DNA of 7,906 nt. It comes from Acidobacteriota bacterium (GTDB lineage Bacteria; Acidobacteriota; Terriglobia; UBA7540). Where the stretch lies: assembly GCA_003165615.1 (NCBI GenBank), contig PLWR01000722.1, positions 8,440 through 16,345 on the forward strand. Reading direction: 5' to 3'. The position numbers and the translations under genes are program-made. Positions 4,841-7,906 of this stretch are shown in pieces. Below the pieces are notes generated by a model. It was not told where the DNA came from, made no database searches, and saw only the letters and a list, made by a program, of their open reading frames with translations. The first letter of the stretch is position 1; each line of letters opens with the position of its first letter.

Positions 4841-5614
4841 ATGAAAGTAGGCCAAAAAAACATGAAACGAACTGTGGTTTTGATCTTCCTGGGCATGCTG
4901 ACTATGCTCGGGCTGTCGGCACCAAGCGCACTAGCGACTGAGGTCACGCTGGATTTCACTGGGGTGAATGGGACCAACGACGGGGGCGTTTTCACTGGAA
5001 TCTACAAGGGAACTTTGACCGGCGGAAACTTGCCCAACACTACACCGTCGAATTTCATGTGCGACGATTACCAGGATGAAATATATATCCCTGAGACTTG
5101 GAGAGTAACTACCTACAGCATTGAGAATCTGGCTGGCGGTGCTTCCCCGCTTGTGACCTTTGGCGATAACTCCAACACCCTCTATAATAGGCTTTATGTT
5201 GGATCTCAGCTTCAAGCTTACGCCGAAGCAATTTATATCGCGCAAGGACTCCTTAACTCGCCAGGCACCCCCAATCCTCAGGCGAGCGTTGACTCCTTCA
5301 CGATCTGGACGCTCATGAACAATACTGTGTCAGCGCCCTCAGATATCTCAGCTCAAGTTTCGACTTTGCTGGCGAGCACCGGGACGTGGTGGACGGGCAC
5401 CTGCGACAAGAATCCATCGGCTCTAACGACGTGCCTCGCAGGCCTGTCCGATGTCAACATTTATGTGCCCGTGCCGGGGAGCCAGAACGTTGGTAATCGA
5501 CCGCAAGAATTCTTGGGCTTGGGCCCAGCGCCCGAACCCGTCAGCATAATTCTGATGGGGACGTTTCTTTCCTTGGCTAGCGGCTTGCTGGGCAAGAAAA
5601 AGAGGGCGTCGTAA
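4841..5614 (+). CDS. PEP-CTERM sorting-domain protein 4
   Basis: This is an exported protein of 257 residues. The ATG at 4841 has AAGAAGGA 10 bases upstream; a second in-frame ATG at 4862, just after a run of seven A, would give 250 residues and a more compact signal peptide (MKRTVV, a hydrophobic core and cleavage near SALA). The ectodomain contains GVFTGIYKGTLTGG, then FMCDDYQDEIYIPETW and a helical VGSQLQAYAEAIYIAQGLLN stretch followed by DSFTIWTLMN. I recognise this combination, a GxYxG strand pair, a CDD motif and a sheet-to-helix ending, from other PEP-CTERM proteins of unknown role. PEP is at 231-233 and the tail ends KKKRAS. Unlike genes 1-3, its tail DNA has diverged at many synonymous sites, so it was not part of the recent copying. 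Confidence 0.88.
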   Translation: MKVGQKNMKRTVVLIFLGMLTMLGLSAPSALATEVTLDFTGVNGTNDGGVFTGIYKGTLTGGNLPNTTPSNFMCDDYQDEIYIPETWRVTTYSIENLAGGASPLVTFGDNSNTLYNRLYVGSQLQAYAEAIYIAQGLLNSPGTPNPQASVDSFTIWTLMNNTVSAPSDISAQVSTLLASTGTWWTGTCDKNPSALTTCLAGLSDVNIYVPVPGSQNVGNRPQEFLGLGPAPEPVSIILMGTFLSLASGLLGKKKRAS

Positions 5615-5648
5615 ACCTTTGAGTTTTGCCCAAAACCTCTGACAAGAG

Positions 5649-5672
5649 AAGCCGGGCCGCAAGGTCCGGCTT
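5649..5672 (+). terminator. Hairpin with GCAA tetraloop after PEP-CTERM gene 4
   Basis: AAGCCGGGCC pairs with GGTCCGGCTT (10 bp, one G-T wobble) around a GCAA loop, a stable GNRA-type tetraloop. It lies 35 bases past the stop. The bases after it are TGGCTGG rather than a T-run, so its terminator role is likely but not certain. Confidence 0.55.
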
Positions 5673-5879
5673 GGCTGGCCACAGAAGGCCGGTCGCAAGC
5701 TCATGGGTGGATTTTGCCTTGATTCAGAACGGAATATCCCGCCATCCAGATTCTAGTCCTGAAGATCGCGTCTGGGCTAGTGGTGGGTCAGCTCGCCAGA
5801 ACCGGATCAGCGCCGTCACAATCAACGGGCGTGACGCAGCAGGCAAAGGTCGTCGCGTCGAAGCCTGTCAGGTTGAACC
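5673..5879. other. Intergenic region before the MBL-PilZ gene
   Basis: No gene is seen. The only structure I found is a 6-bp inverted repeat CGTCAC/GTGACG (5814-5819 with 5831-5836), about 45 bp before the next start. No clear promoter is visible. Confidence 0.4.
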
Positions 5880-7088
5880 ATGAGAATCAAGATCTGGGGT
5901 GCGCGAGGCACGACGAGTGCTCCGGAACGTCGAAATTCCCGTTATGGCGGAAACACCCCCTGTGTTGAGGTCCGCCTGGCCAACGGGACGCTCATCGTGC
6001 TGGATGGTGGTACGGGGCTCCGTCCCCTGGGAAATAGTCTGCAAAGGGAGTTCGGCGAACGGCCCGTCGTCGGCTTCGTCTTTTTGACCCACTTTCACTG
6101 GGATCATATCCAGGGCATCCCCTTCTTCCTGCCTCTGTATAAGGCCGGGAACCTCTTCTGGTTTCATTCCGCCGGCCGCTCGGGACTCGCCACCCAAGCC
6201 GCGATTGAAGGCCAAATGACCAATCCCTACTTCCCCGTGAAGATGGATGTCATGCAGGCGGCGCATCATTTCTTTGACCTTGGTTGTGGAAGTATTAATG
6301 TTAATAAGGCAATCATTACTTCCCGGCCACTTAACCACCCCCAGGGCTGTGTGGGCTACCGCATTCAAGCAGATGGATCGACCTTTGTATATGCGACGGA
6401 TACTGAACCCGGGTCTCCAGACCATGATCGCTCCGTGCGGGACCTGGCCCAGGGAGCCGATATCCTGGTCTACGACGCTCAGTACACGCCGGAACAACTA
6501 CAACACCAAAAGAAAGGCTGGGGCCATAGTTCCTGGCTGGAAGGCGCGCGAATCGCGCAGGAATGTGGGGTGAAACACCTGTTACTGTACCACCACGACC
6601 CCGCCAATAACGATGACGATGTCGACCAATTAGTAGAACTCGCCCGGCAGCAGTTTCCCTCCGTCGTGGGGGCAGCAGAGGGCATGAGGATTGATCTTTA
6701 CGGCGGGGCCGTCCGCTGGGCGAACGACGGATTAGCCGAAGATCGACGCTGCGCACGCCGGCTGCGGGTTGAACTCCCCGTATACGTCAGGTGGCGCGAT
6801 TTAGGCGGACGTCAGGTCGAAACCCAAGGCCTGACGCGCGACCTCTCCGAGGGCGGAATTTATTTTACGGCTCCGGCTGAACTGAATACGCAGCAGACGA
6901 TGGACTTAGGACTCAAGTTGCCCGAAGAAATCATGCCCGGTACCGGTCTTGAGGTTCGCTACCTTGCCAAGCCTGTCAGGAAAGAGAAGTTCAACGAAAT
7001 TCCGAGTTCCGCTGGCACGGCAGTAGGCGTGGCGGCGCGCTTCTTTAACTTCCCGCGCGAGGCCGGTAAAAGTGGCGTTGCCGTCTAG
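5880..7088 (+). CDS. Metallo-beta-lactamase-fold hydrolase fused to a C-terminal PilZ domain
   Basis: A 402-residue cytoplasmic two-domain protein with no signal peptide. Residues 1-276 form an MBL-fold hydrolase. They begin MRIKIWGARGTT with RYGGNTPCVEV (21-31) and LDGGTG (41-46). The metal motif HFHWDH gives His71, His73, Asp75 and His76; further ligands are probably His153 (NHPQG), Asp174 (ATDTE) and His238 or His239 (YHHDP). GHSSW (215-219) resembles the PhnP/phosphodiesterase-like branch of the superfamily; the substrate is unknown. Residues 288-390 form a PilZ domain with both c-di-GMP signatures: RRxxR (Arg289, Arg290, Arg293) and DxSxxG (Asp321, Ser323, Gly326). The enzyme is therefore probably controlled by cyclic di-GMP. 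The ribosome binding site is weak (AGG in CAGGTTGAACC). It stands alone, between a hairpin and a convergent gene, next to surface-protein genes. Confidence 0.9.
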   Translation: MRIKIWGARGTTSAPERRNSRYGGNTPCVEVRLANGTLIVLDGGTGLRPLGNSLQREFGERPVVGFVFLTHFHWDHIQGIPFFLPLYKAGNLFWFHSAGRSGLATQAAIEGQMTNPYFPVKMDVMQAAHHFFDLGCGSINVNKAIITSRPLNHPQGCVGYRIQADGSTFVYATDTEPGSPDHDRSVRDLAQGADILVYDAQYTPEQLQHQKKGWGHSSWLEGARIAQECGVKHLLLYHHDPANNDDDVDQLVELARQQFPSVVGAAEGMRIDLYGGAVRWANDGLAEDRRCARRLRVELPVYVRWRDLGGRQVETQGLTRDLSEGGIYFTAPAELNTQQTMDLGLKLPEEIMPGTGLEVRYLAKPVRKEKFNEIPSSAGTAVGVAARFFNFPREAGKSGVAV

Positions 7089-7200
7089 CCGCCCCACCCT
7101 TCAGGATCACAGCCAACCGTCAGCCCGCACTTCTCACCAGAATCAACGGCCTTATCTCCAAGGTCGTGCTTTCCAGCCCCGGAGGCGAATCGGACAGGAG
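7089..7200. other. Convergent intergenic region
   Basis: The gap between the converging MBL-PilZ and phosphoesterase genes holds no coding sequence that I can support. I saw no plus-strand terminator with a T-run after the MBL-PilZ stop; the hairpin at 7205-7235 may serve both strands. Confidence 0.5.
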
Positions 7201-7235
7201 AAAAGGCCACGGTCAGGATAACCCTGACCGTGGCC
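7201..7235 (-). terminator. Intrinsic terminator of the phosphoesterase gene
   Basis: A perfect 13-bp stem, GGCCACGGTCAGG (7205-7217) with CCTGACCGTGGCC (7223-7235), encloses a 5-base loop. AAAA at 7201-7204 becomes TTTT immediately after the stem on the minus strand. It begins seven bases past the minus-strand stop codon. Confidence 0.85.
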
Positions 7236-7241
7236 ACTTGC

Positions 7242-7906
7242 TCAGTTCGTGCTCGTCTTCGGTTTCTGCGGCGCTCCTTGTTTCAGAGACCGCTGGTAGC
7301 TCGCGAGGAGCTTCGAGCGGTTCTGGCGAAGGTCCAGTCCCGTGGGCCCGGCGGGATAAGGCCTGTTCCCCATTAATCCTGTCCAGAGAATGCGGTTGTA
7401 GACTGCGGCATCGACGCGATCGGCGTCCGAAAAGTCCATGTCCTTCGTCACCCGCGCCCAGTACTTCGCGCTGTGCGTCGACTTGGGCACGATCAGGCCA
7501 GCGGCCGGGGGGGGCAGTGGCAACGATGTGGCGTAGAGAAACGCCGAGGGCGCGGCGGTAAAACTCCAGTTGCTCGGCGTGGTATTAAAGATGTCGGCCA
7601 TGGGCTGGGCGAGCGCGTCGTTCAGGTTCATGGGCTGGATGCCCAAAACTTCTTCCACCGTGCGGATGAAGTCAAGAGTGTTGTAGGGCGTGGAAACCAC
7701 CGCACCCTGTTTCACATAGGCCCCCGCCACGTAGGCGGTGGTGCGGTGCGACTCGACGTGGTCGCCGCCATCCTGCGCGGCGTCTTCAATGATAAAAACC
7801 AGCGTGTTATTCGCGTAGATGCTGCCCGCGATCTTCTGAATCAGCAGGCCGACCGCATAGTCGTTGTCGGCTTCCTGAAGCTCCGGAGTATTCACCAGGT
7901 CAATCG
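7242..7906 (-). CDS. Phosphoesterase / alkaline phosphatase-superfamily protein, C-terminal part
   Basis: The frame is open to the right edge, so the gene's 5' part lies outside the window and the GTG at 7895 is not the start. The visible portion of about 220 residues contains NNTLVFIIEDAAQDGGDHVESHR, the metal-binding region of secreted phosphoesterases of the alkaline-phosphatase superfamily (often FVVEDDAQNGPDHVDAHR). The first Asp after the Glu and the DH pair are kept, while the second Asp is Ala. TPYNTLDFIRTVEEVLGIQP and a C-terminal AKYWARVTKDMDFSDADRVD ... YNRILWTGLMGNRPYP block follow, both typical of the family. Members are exported enzymes that release phosphate or act on phosphoester substrates, sometimes with an N-terminal beta-propeller that cannot be seen here. 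The ending KPKTSTN is followed by a clear terminator. A run of eight C codes for three prolines. Confidence 0.85.
   Translation of the reverse strand, partial: IDLVNTPELQEADNDYAVGLLIQKIAGSIYANNTLVFIIEDAAQDGGDHVESHRTTAYVAGAYVKQGAVVSTPYNTLDFIRTVEEVLGIQPMNLNDALAQPMADIFNTTPSNWSFTAAPSAFLYATSLPLPPPAAGLIVPKSTHSAKYWARVTKDMDFSDADRVDAAVYNRILWTGLMGNRPYPAGPTGLDLRQNRSKLLASYQRSLKQGAPQKPKTSTN

Noticed and set aside
5868..6497. Minus-strand open frame opposite the MBL domain
   Set aside because: It lies entirely opposite conserved MBL motifs and has no recognisable features.
6331..6756. Arginine-rich minus-strand open frame
   Set aside because: Its composition is typical of an antisense shadow of GC-rich coding DNA, and the sense strand is clearly coding.

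Overview
The window looks like an accessory stretch of a Gram-negative bacterial chromosome, most likely from an Acidobacteriota member. The evidence is a run of secreted proteins with PEP-CTERM sorting tails, a phosphoesterase of the type often seen in that phylum, a decayed transposase, and moderately high GC. The taxonomic call is inference from gene content, not from a marker gene.

Left third (1-2040): a scarred polysaccharide and mobile-element region. It opens inside a truncated IS1634-like transposase. This abuts what looks like the start of a broken secreted-protein gene on the minus strand. An intact NAD-dependent nucleotide-sugar 4-epimerase (519-1457) follows. Directly behind it lies an internal fragment of a WbpA-type nucleotide-sugar dehydrogenase that has lost both ends and is frameshifted at a triplicated 11-bp repeat. 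The epimerase therefore looks like the survivor of a surface-polysaccharide cluster.

Middle (2040-5680): four consecutive plus-strand genes for exported proteins, each with an N-terminal signal peptide, an unrelated ectodomain and a 29-residue PEP-CTERM tail (PEP motif, hydrophobic segment, KKK-type basic end). The first three tails are almost identical at the DNA level. Genes 1 and 3 also share about 100 bp of 3' flank including a strong hairpin, so a module of about 185 bp has been copied while the ectodomains differ completely. The first gene carries a perfect 24-bp tandem duplication of its ribosome binding site and start codon. The gap before the fourth gene contains adjacent long hairpins. 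No exosortase gene is in the window, so the sorting enzyme must be encoded elsewhere.

Right third (5880-7906): a metallo-beta-lactamase-fold hydrolase fused to a C-terminal PilZ domain, which suggests control by cyclic di-GMP. A convergent minus-strand phosphoesterase-family gene runs off the right edge, ended by a clear intrinsic terminator at 7201-7235.

Taken together, the locus is consistent with cell-surface or extracellular-matrix functions: sugar-nucleotide synthesis, exosortase-anchored proteins and a c-di-GMP-responsive enzyme. A shared pathway is inferred only from proximity and known PEP-CTERM/exopolysaccharide associations.
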